From Vibrio neptunius (GTDB lineage Bacteria; Pseudomonadota; Gammaproteobacteria; Enterobacterales; Vibrionaceae), in assembly GCF_000967495.1 (NCBI RefSeq), contig NZ_JXXU01000018.1, positions 79,633 through 143,632 on the forward strand: DNA of 64,000 nt, given 5' to 3'. The notes under the pieces are model-generated. The model made no database searches. It saw only the letters and a list, made by a program, of their open reading frames with translations, and was not told the origin of the DNA. The translations under genes and the position numbers were made by a program. Below are positions 25,969-34,114 of the stretch, piece by piece. How positions within the stretch are numbered: position 1 is the stretch's first letter; every line of letters begins with the position of its first letter.

Positions 25969-26696
25969 GTGCCAGCTCCCTGCTCAGCAAGGTGCTGGTA
26001 ATACGCTAGGTTGTTCTCTAACTCCGCTTTGGTCAGATCGCCCATTGCGATCATTCGCGCCGCATCGACCTCACCTTGCAATGCATAAGATAATGCCAAA
26101 TTAAGCCGTAATTTAGTGGTCGCTTCTCCACGTTGGTAAATAGGGTAAAGAATCCGAATACTTTGCTCTGGTTGACCATCGAGCATCCAGCTTAGTGCGA
26201 GGTTGTTTCGGTACTCTAGACTGTCCGGTCTGATGTTAATCGCCTGCTGAAATGCCTCACGAGCTTCTCGAAAGTTTTTTTGCAATGAGTAGCTCACACC
26301 GAGACTGTTCAGCGCCACTTCGTCTTGGTCATTTTCTTCCACTGCTCTGCGCAATGAATCTGTCGCTAAACGAACATTGCCTAAGGCTAAATGCGCACGA
26401 CCCAATTCACGTTCAAACTCAGGGGAAGGATTCAGTGACCTGCCCTTAGTCAGGTAATGCAGAGCCTCATCGTAACGCGCGGCCTGATTGCTGGCGCTGC
26501 CCGCCAGAAATAAAAGCTGAGGATCGTCTGGATTATTCTCCAGTTTCTTCTTGTAAATACTGAGCGCATTATCAGCATGACCGTTTGTCAGGGCGGTTTG
26601 CGCCAATTGAAAGTCAGATTTCTCAACCTGATTGTCGGTAGACTGACAACCAAGAACCGAAAGACAGAAGCAGGCAATAATGATTGGTTTAATCAT
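25959..26696 (-). CDS. tadD: TPR lipoprotein, TadD-like
   Basis: The 245 residues start with a lipoprotein signal (lipobox LSVLGC, Cys17) followed by at least four tetratricopeptide repeats, such as 'PQLLFLAGSASNQAARYDEALHYL' and 'NSLGVSYSLQKNFREAREAF'. TadD is an outer-membrane-associated TPR lipoprotein thought to help secretin assembly, as PilF does in type IV pili. It overlaps tadC by 4 bp. Confidence 0.85.
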   Translation of the reverse strand: MIKPIIIACFCLSVLGCQSTDNQVEKSDFQLAQTALTNGHADNALSIYKKKLENNPDDPQLLFLAGSASNQAARYDEALHYLTKGRSLNPSPEFERELGRAHLALGNVRLATDSLRRAVEENDQDEVALNSLGVSYSLQKNFREAREAFQQAINIRPDSLEYRNNLALSWMLDGQPEQSIRILYPIYQRGEATTKLRLNLALSYALQGEVDAARMIAMGDLTKAELENNLAYYQHLAEQGAGTWR

Positions 26697-27547
26697 AATG
26701 TGTCCAGAGTATTAAACAGGCTAAGAACAACAGGGGCGACAATCATGACCACGACCGGAAGCATAATGAACACCACAAGTGGGAAAGACATTTTGGCCGG
26801 GATTTTTCCTACCCACTCTTCAAGATCAAGCAACTGGTATTGACGGCTATCGGACGCAATCAGACTCAATGCCTGCGAGAGAGGCGTACCAAACTGAAGC
26901 GCCTGAGACATGGTCACAACCATGTTGTTGATATCTGGCAATTCCAATCTCTGATCCAGATTGATCAAAGCTTGCTGCGGAGAATCCAATACTGACATTT
27001 CCGTCGCAGTCAGTGTCCATTCTCGGGCAAGGGCAGGAGAAACTGACGTCATTTCTTCACCGACAACACGAAAAGTGTTCTCCAGTGTCAACCCAGAAGC
27101 CACACAAACCACCATAAGATCGAGGGCATCGGGAGCCAATTTGGAAATTTCCTGACGAATTTGGTTAACACGCCATTCAAGCAGTCGATCAACCGCAATA
27201 CCACAAGCGATAGCCACTGCTATGTCCTGAGCAATATCCGCAGCTGACCAACCTAAAGCGCGAGCAAAATGCCACACACCTGCGCCACAAAGCATCAAGG
27301 TAAAACGAATCAACACAAACTGGGTCTCTGCATGACTTTGACCAAAGCCAATGAGTGCCAATTGCTTTTGACGGGCAGGGTTAGACTTCCATCGCCACTT
27401 TTCACCAAGTGAGCGAGTGTGCAGTGTCGAAACACTGACCTGCTTCAAACGGCGATGAATAATGTCTTGCTGACGTGCAAGCTGAAAGCAAATGACGGAG
27501 CTAATGACGCCCACCACAATAAACAAGGTCGCTGCCATAGCCATCAT
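26693..27547 (-). CDS. tadC: Tad pilus inner-membrane platform protein TadC
   Basis: This 284-residue polytopic protein has an N-terminal helix, a pair near residues 90-125 and a C-terminal pair ('MSFPLVVFIMLPVVVMIVAPVVLSLF'). The cytoplasmic T2SSF domain contains 'LAPDALDLMVVCVASGLTLENTFRVV'. TadC and TadB form the membrane platform engaged by the TadA ATPase. It overlaps tadB by 4 bp. Confidence 0.9.
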   Translation of the reverse strand: MMAMAATLFIVVGVISSVICFQLARQQDIIHRRLKQVSVSTLHTRSLGEKWRWKSNPARQKQLALIGFGQSHAETQFVLIRFTLMLCGAGVWHFARALGWSAADIAQDIAVAIACGIAVDRLLEWRVNQIRQEISKLAPDALDLMVVCVASGLTLENTFRVVGEEMTSVSPALAREWTLTATEMSVLDSPQQALINLDQRLELPDINNMVVTMSQALQFGTPLSQALSLIASDSRQYQLLDLEEWVGKIPAKMSFPLVVFIMLPVVVMIVAPVVLSLFNTLDTL

Positions 27548-28449
27548 GAGAACTTCCTATTTTTGGTCAGTGAGTGAAGCGTAAAGCCACCAAATGCAAT
27601 ACTGGCTGTACAGTAAATCAGAATCGATTGACCACTTTCGGTATAAACCAATAGCTCAAACAGCGATACATCGATCCATGCCACTACAGCCACCAGCATC
27701 AAGGGTAGTAAGGAAAGAAACTTTGCCGTCATTCTTGGCTCCGCAGTCATGCTTTTTACCTTCTTGAGCATGGCTTTATTGTCATGCATGGTACGACTCA
27801 GATTGTGGAGGATCTCCCTCAGCTGACCACCGTTACTTTGATTCAATACAAGAGCGACGGAAAAGTAACGAAACGTACGGTAAGGAAGGCGAGTACAGGC
27901 TTCATCAAGGGTTTGACGCAGTGAAATCCCTAGCGCCAAGTTGTCTGTGATAAGCGCAAATTCCCGCCCCAATAACCCGGTTTGCGAATTCGATACTTGT
28001 TCGATAGCTTGAGGAACAGAAAGTCCGGCAGACACCGCACGACTGACAAGTCCCAACACCTTGACGATATTGGTATCAAACTCTTCAATTTGCTTTTTGC
28101 GACGTATAACAAAAAGCGAACAAAATAAGAGACCAAAGCACACCAAAGCTACAGCGGTTTGCCAATACCATGCCAGTGCTTGCAACCAGAATATCGTGCC
28201 AAACGGTAAAGCGAATGCTGAAAAAGCAAGTAGGACCTTGTCCTGGCTTGGCAACAAAGCATCTGTACGAGACCAGAACTCGCGGACTGTCCCACCAGAC
28301 CGACGCGATTTAACAATCGAGCCTAAATGGCTAGCGCCCGTGTGCGGGACATATTTCGACAGACGTCGCTTCACATTGCGACGCTGGCCAACGTAATGAA
28401 GAGAAACCGCTATAGTCAGGCACCATATCGCGACCAGAGCAAGGATCAT
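27544..28449 (-). CDS. tadB: Tad pilus inner-membrane platform protein TadB
   Basis: The 301-residue protein has an N-terminal helix, a central helical pair (about residues 73-112) and a C-terminal pair. The T2SSF domain has 'VKVLGLVSRAVSAGLSVPQAIEQV' and 'RTFRYFSVALVLNQSNGGQL', typical of TadB. It is paired with tadC and overlaps tadA by 4 bp. Confidence 0.9.
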   Translation of the reverse strand: MILALVAIWCLTIAVSLHYVGQRRNVKRRLSKYVPHTGASHLGSIVKSRRSGGTVREFWSRTDALLPSQDKVLLAFSAFALPFGTIFWLQALAWYWQTAVALVCFGLLFCSLFVIRRKKQIEEFDTNIVKVLGLVSRAVSAGLSVPQAIEQVSNSQTGLLGREFALITDNLALGISLRQTLDEACTRLPYRTFRYFSVALVLNQSNGGQLREILHNLSRTMHDNKAMLKKVKSMTAEPRMTAKFLSLLPLMLVAVVAWIDVSLFELLVYTESGQSILIYCTASIAFGGFTLHSLTKNRKFS

Positions 28450-29783
28450 AGGTCGAGCTCCATAGCCGACCGTAATTGGCTATCAAGTTGATAGTATTGC
28501 GCCTTGGATGCAAAAGCAGGCAAACTTTTGGCGCTCATAAATTGCCCTAGTAGCTGGCCCTGATGATCTTCGCCCTGAACCTCAAAGCGGTAGAGATCAT
28601 GGGTGACATACTGCTCACCTTCCAAGCCAATAACCTCTGTAATGGCAACAACCCGACGCTTGCCATCACGCATTCTCTCAACCTGCACCACTACATCAAT
28701 CGTATCAGCAACCTGTCGACGTAAGGCAAACAATGGCAAGGTAGATTGCGCCATCATCAACATGTTTTCAATTCGAACCAAGGCATCTAAAGACGAGTTA
28801 GCATGTAAGGTCGACAAAGAACCTTCATGGCCAGTGTTCATGGCCTGCATCATTTCAAAGGCTTCATCACCACGTACTTCGCCGAGTATGATCCGATCTG
28901 GACGCATCCTTAACGCATTCTTAACCAGCTCTCGCTGACTGACAGCCGTCAGCCCTTCTGCGTTTGCGGGTCTGGTTTCAGCTCGAACGACATGCGGCTG
29001 TTGAAGTTGAAGCTCCGCAGCGTCCTCAATGGTGATGATTCGCTCATGAGGTGAAATACTGAATGACATCGCATTGAGCAGCGTCGTTTTACCTGCGCCA
29101 GTACCGCCCGCAATCAAAACGTTCAACCGACAACGAACAATGATATCCAGTAGGCGCACCATGCTGTCTGACATGGCGCCATTTTGCGCCATCTGATTGA
29201 GAGACAGTTTTTCCTGATTGAATTTACGAATGGAAATACACGTGCCATCCAATGCAAGCGGAGGGATCATGACATTGACCCTGCTGCCGTCTTCTAATCG
29301 CGCATCAACCAGTGGTGAACTTTCATCGATTCGACGGCCAACTTTGCTTACGATTCGACGAGCTAAATTAAGCAGTTGCTCTTCACTGCGAAACTCGACC
29401 GGCGTCTTTTGTAACTTACCCAATTTCTCGATGTAAACCTCATTGGGTCCATTGACCATGATGTCGCTCACCATAGGGTCGTCGATCAATGGTTGTAGAG
29501 GCCCTAAACCCAGTAGCTCATCCACCAGCTGCTTAACCACTAGCGCGACTTCACGATTGCCCAGCGGCAGCTGATGAGTCGCTACCACGTCCGTTACCAG
29601 CAGTAAAATTCTCGCTTCCAATTCCTGAGGACTGAGCTTGATAACCACACTCGCTTCAATCGCGTTCACCACCTGAGAGTGGATCAGGTGATAATGTTCA
29701 CGAATAGGATCCGATGATGGCGCTCCGGCACTGCGTGCGTGAGTGACCGTTAATGGCTCTTTAGTTCTTGTCGACTTGAACAT
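28446..29783 (-). CDS. tadA: Tad pilus ATPase TadA (CpaF)
   Basis: TadA is the secretion ATPase that drives Flp pilus assembly. The 445 residues include the CpaF N-domain ('DEL LGLGPLQPLIDDP' region), Walker A GGTGAGKTT at 226-234, an Asp box near 'ITIEDAAELQL', Walker B 'RPDRIILGEVRGDEA' and a His box 'NTGHEGSLSTLHANSS'. All catalytic elements are present. It ends by overlapping tadB and starts at the tadZ stop. Confidence 0.95.
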   Translation of the reverse strand: MFKSTRTKEPLTVTHARSAGAPSSDPIREHYHLIHSQVVNAIEASVVIKLSPQELEARILLLVTDVVATHQLPLGNREVALVVKQLVDELLGLGPLQPLIDDPMVSDIMVNGPNEVYIEKLGKLQKTPVEFRSEEQLLNLARRIVSKVGRRIDESSPLVDARLEDGSRVNVMIPPLALDGTCISIRKFNQEKLSLNQMAQNGAMSDSMVRLLDIIVRCRLNVLIAGGTGAGKTTLLNAMSFSISPHERIITIEDAAELQLQQPHVVRAETRPANAEGLTAVSQRELVKNALRMRPDRIILGEVRGDEAFEMMQAMNTGHEGSLSTLHANSSLDALVRIENMLMMAQSTLPLFALRRQVADTIDVVVQVERMRDGKRRVVAITEVIGLEGEQYVTHDLYRFEVQGEDHQGQLLGQFMSAKSLPAFASKAQYYQLDSQLRSAMELDL

Positions 29784-30949
29784 CAGGCCCCTCGCTTCCA
29801 GAATCTAAGTGAGCGTGATGGCTGGGTGCCTTCAACTTTATCTGCTAAGTCAGAAAACGCCTGGCTGACCTTACGATTTCCTTTGATGGCCGACTGCCCC
29901 AAAGAGCCTTTCGCTAAGAAGTGATTCGGTGCAAAAGGGACTGCAACATCAATATCAACGCCGAGCGCTCGATGAACATCATTCAAGGCAATTAAGGACG
30001 CTTTGTTCGATTTAGTGTGGTTAACCACTAACAGGTTTTCCTTAGCGTGGCCTGTTGGATCGCCAGTAGAAAGCAAGCTAAAGATTTGCCCAGCGTTACG
30101 TATTGACGGCAAAGTGGGTTCTACCACAATCACTCGAACATCTGCACTTTTGAGTACGCTCATGCCCACCTGATCTCTCAGTGAGAAAGAGGGAATGTCG
30201 AAGATGAGGTTATCGGCGTGATCCAGACAGTATTTACTGAAATGCTCTAACGCGTTTTTGTCTGGCCAAAACGGGTCCGTATCCAAAGACAAATAGCCAG
30301 TAAACAAGGTTAAATCTGGCTGAACCGTAATACCACTTCGCTCAAAGACCACAGGTTCAAGACGTTCTGGATATTGCAACATTTCAACCAGAGCCGTATT
30401 ACCTTGGACATCGAAATGTAAGTCCAGATCACCTGAGGCAAAATCCAGGTCTGCTACCGCTGTCGACTGGCCCCGACTGTTCATCATGCGAGCCAGATTG
30501 GCAACGATGGTCGAAGTACCAACGCCACCTTTTGTCCCCACCACAGAGATGCGTTTGCCCCTTTGATTACCATTGTGTTCTTGACCAAAATCGAGAGAAA
30601 CCAATGCATCCGGTGCAATCGGATTCACCAAATATTCAAGGGCTCCCACCGATAGCAAACTGCGATAGTAGGCAATCTTTTCATCATCACCAATAGCGAC
30701 TACCTTGCAACCTGTACGATGAACTAGGTTACTCACTAAACTCTGAGCTTCTTCGATTGGCAAACCAATCACATCCAGCGCAATCACACTGTGATTATTG
30801 ATCAATGCCTGCTTAATGATTTGCTCACGATCTAAAGAAATCTGGGTAAGCTGGGTGATCCCTTGTTCTGCGAATGCAAGGCTTAAATGATAGCTGTCCA
30901 GTGCCGGAGAGCTTGCCACCAATACCGAAAGGTTCTGATTTTTCATCAT
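29783..30949 (-). CDS. tadZ: Pilus localisation ATPase TadZ (CpaE)
   Basis: The 388 residues consist of an N-terminal receiver-like domain (about 1-120) and a ParA/MinD-type ATPase with deviant Walker A GTKGGVGTST at 138-147. TadZ places the Tad machine at the pole. The receiver-like part lacks a clear phospho-Asp triad. The start overlaps the preceding gene's stop. Confidence 0.9.
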   Translation of the reverse strand: MMKNQNLSVLVASSPALDSYHLSLAFAEQGITQLTQISLDREQIIKQALINNHSVIALDVIGLPIEEAQSLVSNLVHRTGCKVVAIGDDEKIAYYRSLLSVGALEYLVNPIAPDALVSLDFGQEHNGNQRGKRISVVGTKGGVGTSTIVANLARMMNSRGQSTAVADLDFASGDLDLHFDVQGNTALVEMLQYPERLEPVVFERSGITVQPDLTLFTGYLSLDTDPFWPDKNALEHFSKYCLDHADNLIFDIPSFSLRDQVGMSVLKSADVRVIVVEPTLPSIRNAGQIFSLLSTGDPTGHAKENLLVVNHTKSNKASLIALNDVHRALGVDIDVAVPFAPNHFLAKGSLGQSAIKGNRKVSQAFSDLADKVEGTQPSRSLRFWKRGA

Positions 30950-31575
30950 TAATTACCCCCCGTATTAATCGAAATCACAGAACTGTTCTCTTGACTACTT
31001 TCATTGCTGCTTGCTGGAGTGACATAGGCATCAATCGCTGCAACGGCTTTTGCACCATTGGTTGGACCGAGCTTTTCACCCACAACCAAATCTTTCGGAT
31101 TAGCGACCATTTGCGCTAAAGCCGCAGCATTGCTGCACCCGTATGCCGGATGCGTCTTATATTGGTTGAAGATAACTGGCTGTGCTTTATCAGTGCCGCA
31201 CCCAGGGACTTTGGCACGGAACGACTCCACAATGATCTGTACATCACCAGATTGCGTGCCGGTCGCGCGTTCCGTGATGATCTGGTGCTTAGCAAGTCCC
31301 TGTCCGAGCAACAGGTCTGAAATAGACTTAATCTGAGACCGCCCTTTAGGCGAATAGCTCACCAATTTCACTCTGAGACTATAAGGGTTTCCACGCTGAA
31401 CGATGAAGGTTCGAATATCCTGTTGCTGCTGCGGAGTGAGCGACGGCTTTTCGACCGCAAGGGTAAGCTTATTGGTTACCGAAACCACATCAATGGCAGG
31501 TTGACGCGCTATTTGATCCGAAGCACAGCCACTCAGGACGAGCAAAACAGGCAAAAGTAAAGATTGTAATTTCAT
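30949..31575 (-). CDS. CpaD-family pilus lipoprotein
   Basis: The ATG at 31575 gives 208 residues that begin with a lipoprotein signal (LVLSGC, Cys17); a longer frame into the secretin gene is rejected. The region 'PYSLRVKLVSYSPKGRSQIKSISDLLLGQG' and the tail 'HPAYGCSNAAALAQMVANPKDLV' match CpaD-type proteins, outer-membrane lipoproteins that support the Tad secretin (called RcpB in some species). It lies 7 bp after the secretin gene. Confidence 0.85.
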   Translation of the reverse strand: MKLQSLLLPVLLVLSGCASDQIARQPAIDVVSVTNKLTLAVEKPSLTPQQQQDIRTFIVQRGNPYSLRVKLVSYSPKGRSQIKSISDLLLGQGLAKHQIITERATGTQSGDVQIIVESFRAKVPGCGTDKAQPVIFNQYKTHPAYGCSNAAALAQMVANPKDLVVGEKLGPTNGAKAVAAIDAYVTPASSNESSQENSSVISINTGGN

Positions 31576-31582
31576 GCGCACC

Positions 31583-32992
31583 TCAATAATAAAATCCGTT
31601 GTCGCCCAGTAAACGCGGCTTGCGGTTGTCGGTGTAAGTTGCTTTGCCACTGGTTCCGACGAAATCCTCATCAGGCAGGGCCAGCAGCCTTTCAAGATCA
31701 CTTTGTGGAATCAGCGCATCGGTAGGGATCGGCAGGTTGTCGCTGCGTGTTGGTTCGACCAGATAAGCGGTGGCAATAATGATCAGTTCAGTTTCACGAC
31801 GCTGATATTCATTGGAACGAAACAGCCCACCTAGGATGGGAATATCTCCCATGCCCGGCAGTTTTTGCAGTTGCTCAATTTCGCTGCTTTGCAGTAAACC
31901 GCCAAGAGCAAAGCTCTGCCCGCTAGCCAGTTCAATTGTTGTTGATGCTCTGCGTGACGTAAATGAAGGCAGCACATTACCGTTAAGAACCGTTTGATTA
32001 TCAACAGAAACACTGCTGACTTCAGGTTCAACTTTTAAGCTGATTCTATCTGGGCCAAGCACCACAGGCTTAAAGTTCAAGTTGACACCAAATGGTTTGT
32101 ACTCAACCGTTGCAGTATCACCTTGAATCAAAGGAATCGGGACTTCGCCACCGACTAGGAAGTTGGCTTCTTCACCAGACATGGCGGTCAGGTTTGGCTC
32201 CGCCAGAATCGACATATCACCAGTAGAGGCTAGCGCATCAACCAGCGCACTTAAGTTGGGTTTACCCCAACTGCTTACATCCCAAGGTTTATTGTAAAGA
32301 AAGCTGCCAACGGTGTTTTCCACCGTGTTGCCATTGGTGACCAGCGAGCCCCACTTAATGCCGAGTTTATTCGAAACATTGCGCGAGACTTCTGCAATAC
32401 GAATCCGGATGTTGACTTGCGTTGGCATCGTCACCACCAACTGGTTAATCAACTCATCACCATTGCCGTTTTGTTGATTCTCAGAATTGCTCTTTGATGA
32501 GTTGCTGCTGTTTGCAGAGTCATTGTTATTGCTCTCTTGCGGAGCAACGACTGGTGACAAATACCCTTTCGCCACATTAACGATACTATGCGCCATTGAC
32601 GGAGTCGGCACCGACCCTTTAAGCCACAGCTTGCCACCCAATGACTCAGAATTCACCGAAGCATCTGGGAACTGAGCTTTGATAAGTTCATCCAGTTCTT
32701 GCGTGTCGTGGACCACGCGGACTTTGTTGCTGTAGATCACTCGCTCCTGTTCATTGAGAACCGTGATCGTGGCAGTCCCCGCCTGCATACCAAACACCAT
32801 GATTTTGGTATTAGTCATAGGTTGATAGTCGGCAATGTGTGTATTAGAAATGAAAATCGACTTTGCCTTTTCTGACAGACGGATCATTTTCGCTTCATTG
32901 ATGTTCACTTCGAGGGCATTTGCCGATGCTGGAAGCGCAAAAAGCCAACCGGGAAGCAACAACAAGCTCCACCAGCGCAGTATTGTGTTCAT
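31583..32992 (-). CDS. rcpA: Tad pilus secretin RcpA (CpaC)
   Basis: The 469-residue protein has a signal peptide (about 1-26), an N-terminal pilus-associated domain ('KAKSIFISNTHIADYQPM') and a C-terminal secretin domain with 'VPIPLIQGDTATVEYKPFGVNLNFKPVV' and 'LGGLLQSSEIEQLQKLPGMGDIPILG'. It forms the outer-membrane channel. A Ser/Asn-rich linker of about 35 residues ('NNNDSANSSNSSKSNSENQQ', around residues 154-173) interrupts the periplasmic part; this is low-complexity and unusual in length. Confidence 0.93.
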   Translation of the reverse strand: MNTILRWWSLLLLPGWLFALPASANALEVNINEAKMIRLSEKAKSIFISNTHIADYQPMTNTKIMVFGMQAGTATITVLNEQERVIYSNKVRVVHDTQELDELIKAQFPDASVNSESLGGKLWLKGSVPTPSMAHSIVNVAKGYLSPVVAPQESNNNDSANSSNSSKSNSENQQNGNGDELINQLVVTMPTQVNIRIRIAEVSRNVSNKLGIKWGSLVTNGNTVENTVGSFLYNKPWDVSSWGKPNLSALVDALASTGDMSILAEPNLTAMSGEEANFLVGGEVPIPLIQGDTATVEYKPFGVNLNFKPVVLGPDRISLKVEPEVSSVSVDNQTVLNGNVLPSFTSRRASTTIELASGQSFALGGLLQSSEIEQLQKLPGMGDIPILGGLFRSNEYQRRETELIIIATAYLVEPTRSDNLPIPTDALIPQSDLERLLALPDEDFVGTSGKATYTDNRKPRLLGDNGFYY

Positions 32993-33010
32993 TATTTCGT
33001 CCTGAAGTTG

Positions 33011-33850
33011 TTAGTTTTTGTCGCTGTTTGGTCGTAACTGAATCAGGTCTACGTCCGGCGCAACGGATTTACTTTGCGGATTGAGCTGAGTCGTTGTAAT
33101 GGTGTGGCTTGGCGGGATTGAAACATCAGTTTCACCCGAACCACGTAATGAAAGGGTCAAGCGACCTAACTGGTTGGCAAGCACAATTTGTGTGGCTTGC
33201 TCGGGTGTCACTTCCAGTGACACAGAGCTGTTATCCGGTATTTTCGCCCCGTAGTCATGTCGCTGTTCCTGAAAACCTTCCGATGATGAAAGATTATTGA
33301 AAGCAAGAATACGGACATTGGTTGCGATTGTGCTGACGTAGAGGCCTTCAACCACATTGTCGTACTTTTTCAACTCACTGACTTTAGAGCCCAACAATAG
33401 AATATCGACTTTGTCGCCCGGTTGAACAAAGCCAGAATTGGCAGTCACCTGATCAACCGGCACCGATACCGCTCTGTACCCAGATCTGACTTTCAAAGCT
33501 AATGAAGCCCCACCCTGTGGTGGTATCAAATCAGCCGCCGCAATAACTTGCCCCTGTTTGATTGCAATATGTGCAATACCACTGGTCAAGTTAATCGAGG
33601 TGATTTCATCTTCCGTCACGTAATCGATGTATTCAAAAAGCTGCTCTTCGCTTAGAGATTGCCAACGAAACATATTGGGCGTGTAGATATCACCGATACT
33701 GATATCCTGACCAGAAACCAGCACTCGCTGAAACACTTGCTCAGGTTTCTCTTTCGCCTGATGCTCTGAGTTGTCTTGCCCAAGCAGCAATAATCCTATG
33801 CCTACACTGGACAATAAGATAGACAACAACATCAATCGCTTAGCCGTCAT
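33011..33850 (-). CDS. rcpC: Tad pilus assembly protein RcpC (CpaB)
   Basis: The 279-residue protein has an N-terminal membrane anchor (about 6-23) and an SAF domain with 'VLVSGQDISIGDIYTPNMF' and 'SGYRAVSVPVDQVTANSGFVQPGDKVDILL', typical of CpaB/RcpC. These periplasmic proteins stabilise the secretin and may bind peptidoglycan. It is 18 bp upstream of the secretin gene. Confidence 0.9.
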   Translation of the reverse strand: MTAKRLMLLSILLSSVGIGLLLLGQDNSEHQAKEKPEQVFQRVLVSGQDISIGDIYTPNMFRWQSLSEEQLFEYIDYVTEDEITSINLTSGIAHIAIKQGQVIAAADLIPPQGGASLALKVRSGYRAVSVPVDQVTANSGFVQPGDKVDILLLGSKVSELKKYDNVVEGLYVSTIATNVRILAFNNLSSSEGFQEQRHDYGAKIPDNSSVSLEVTPEQATQIVLANQLGRLTLSLRGSGETDVSIPPSHTITTTQLNPQSKSVAPDVDLIQLRPNSDKN

Positions 33851-33874
33851 GATTACTCCTTCAGCCTTATCGGG

Positions 33875-34057
33875 TTAATTACCAGAATCCTGCGTTTGTT
33901 CCAGTGATTCGATCACTGTTTCATAGGCACCGACAATGGCTTTGGTCAACTTGCCATCACTACCCCCAACAAATGAGAGCAGAACGACAGACATTGCAGC
34001 GGCCAGAATGGCATACTCAATAGCAGCAGCGCCGCCTTGTTTGTTTTTACTTAACAT
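33875..34057 (-). CDS. flp: Flp-type pilin
   Basis: The ATG at 34057 has a strong aggag site and gives a 60-residue prepilin; an upstream in-frame ATG adds a leader that is not needed. The signature is complete: a short basic leader ending KNKQGG, cleavage before AAAIEY, Glu at +5 and Tyr at +6, then a hydrophobic helix. This is the major subunit of the Tad pilus. It is the first tad gene and lies 24 bp before rcpC. No second flp copy and no prepilin peptidase gene are present in the locus. Confidence 0.93.
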   Translation of the reverse strand: MLSKNKQGGAAAIEYAILAAAMSVVLLSFVGGSDGKLTKAIVGAYETVIESLEQTQDSGN

Positions 34058-34082
34058 GAATAAACTCCTGAAAAAGCGAAGG

Positions 34083-34106
34083 TTCAGCCCCACTATAAGG
34101 GCTGAA
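34083..34106 (-). terminator. Hairpin between the large lipoprotein gene and flp
   Basis: The stem ttcagccc / gggctgaa with an 8-base loop lies in the 57 bp between the two genes. On the minus strand it is followed by ccttcgcttttt, so it may be a leaky terminator that lets some transcription into flp. Confidence 0.6.
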
Positions 34107-34114
34107 AGTTATTA

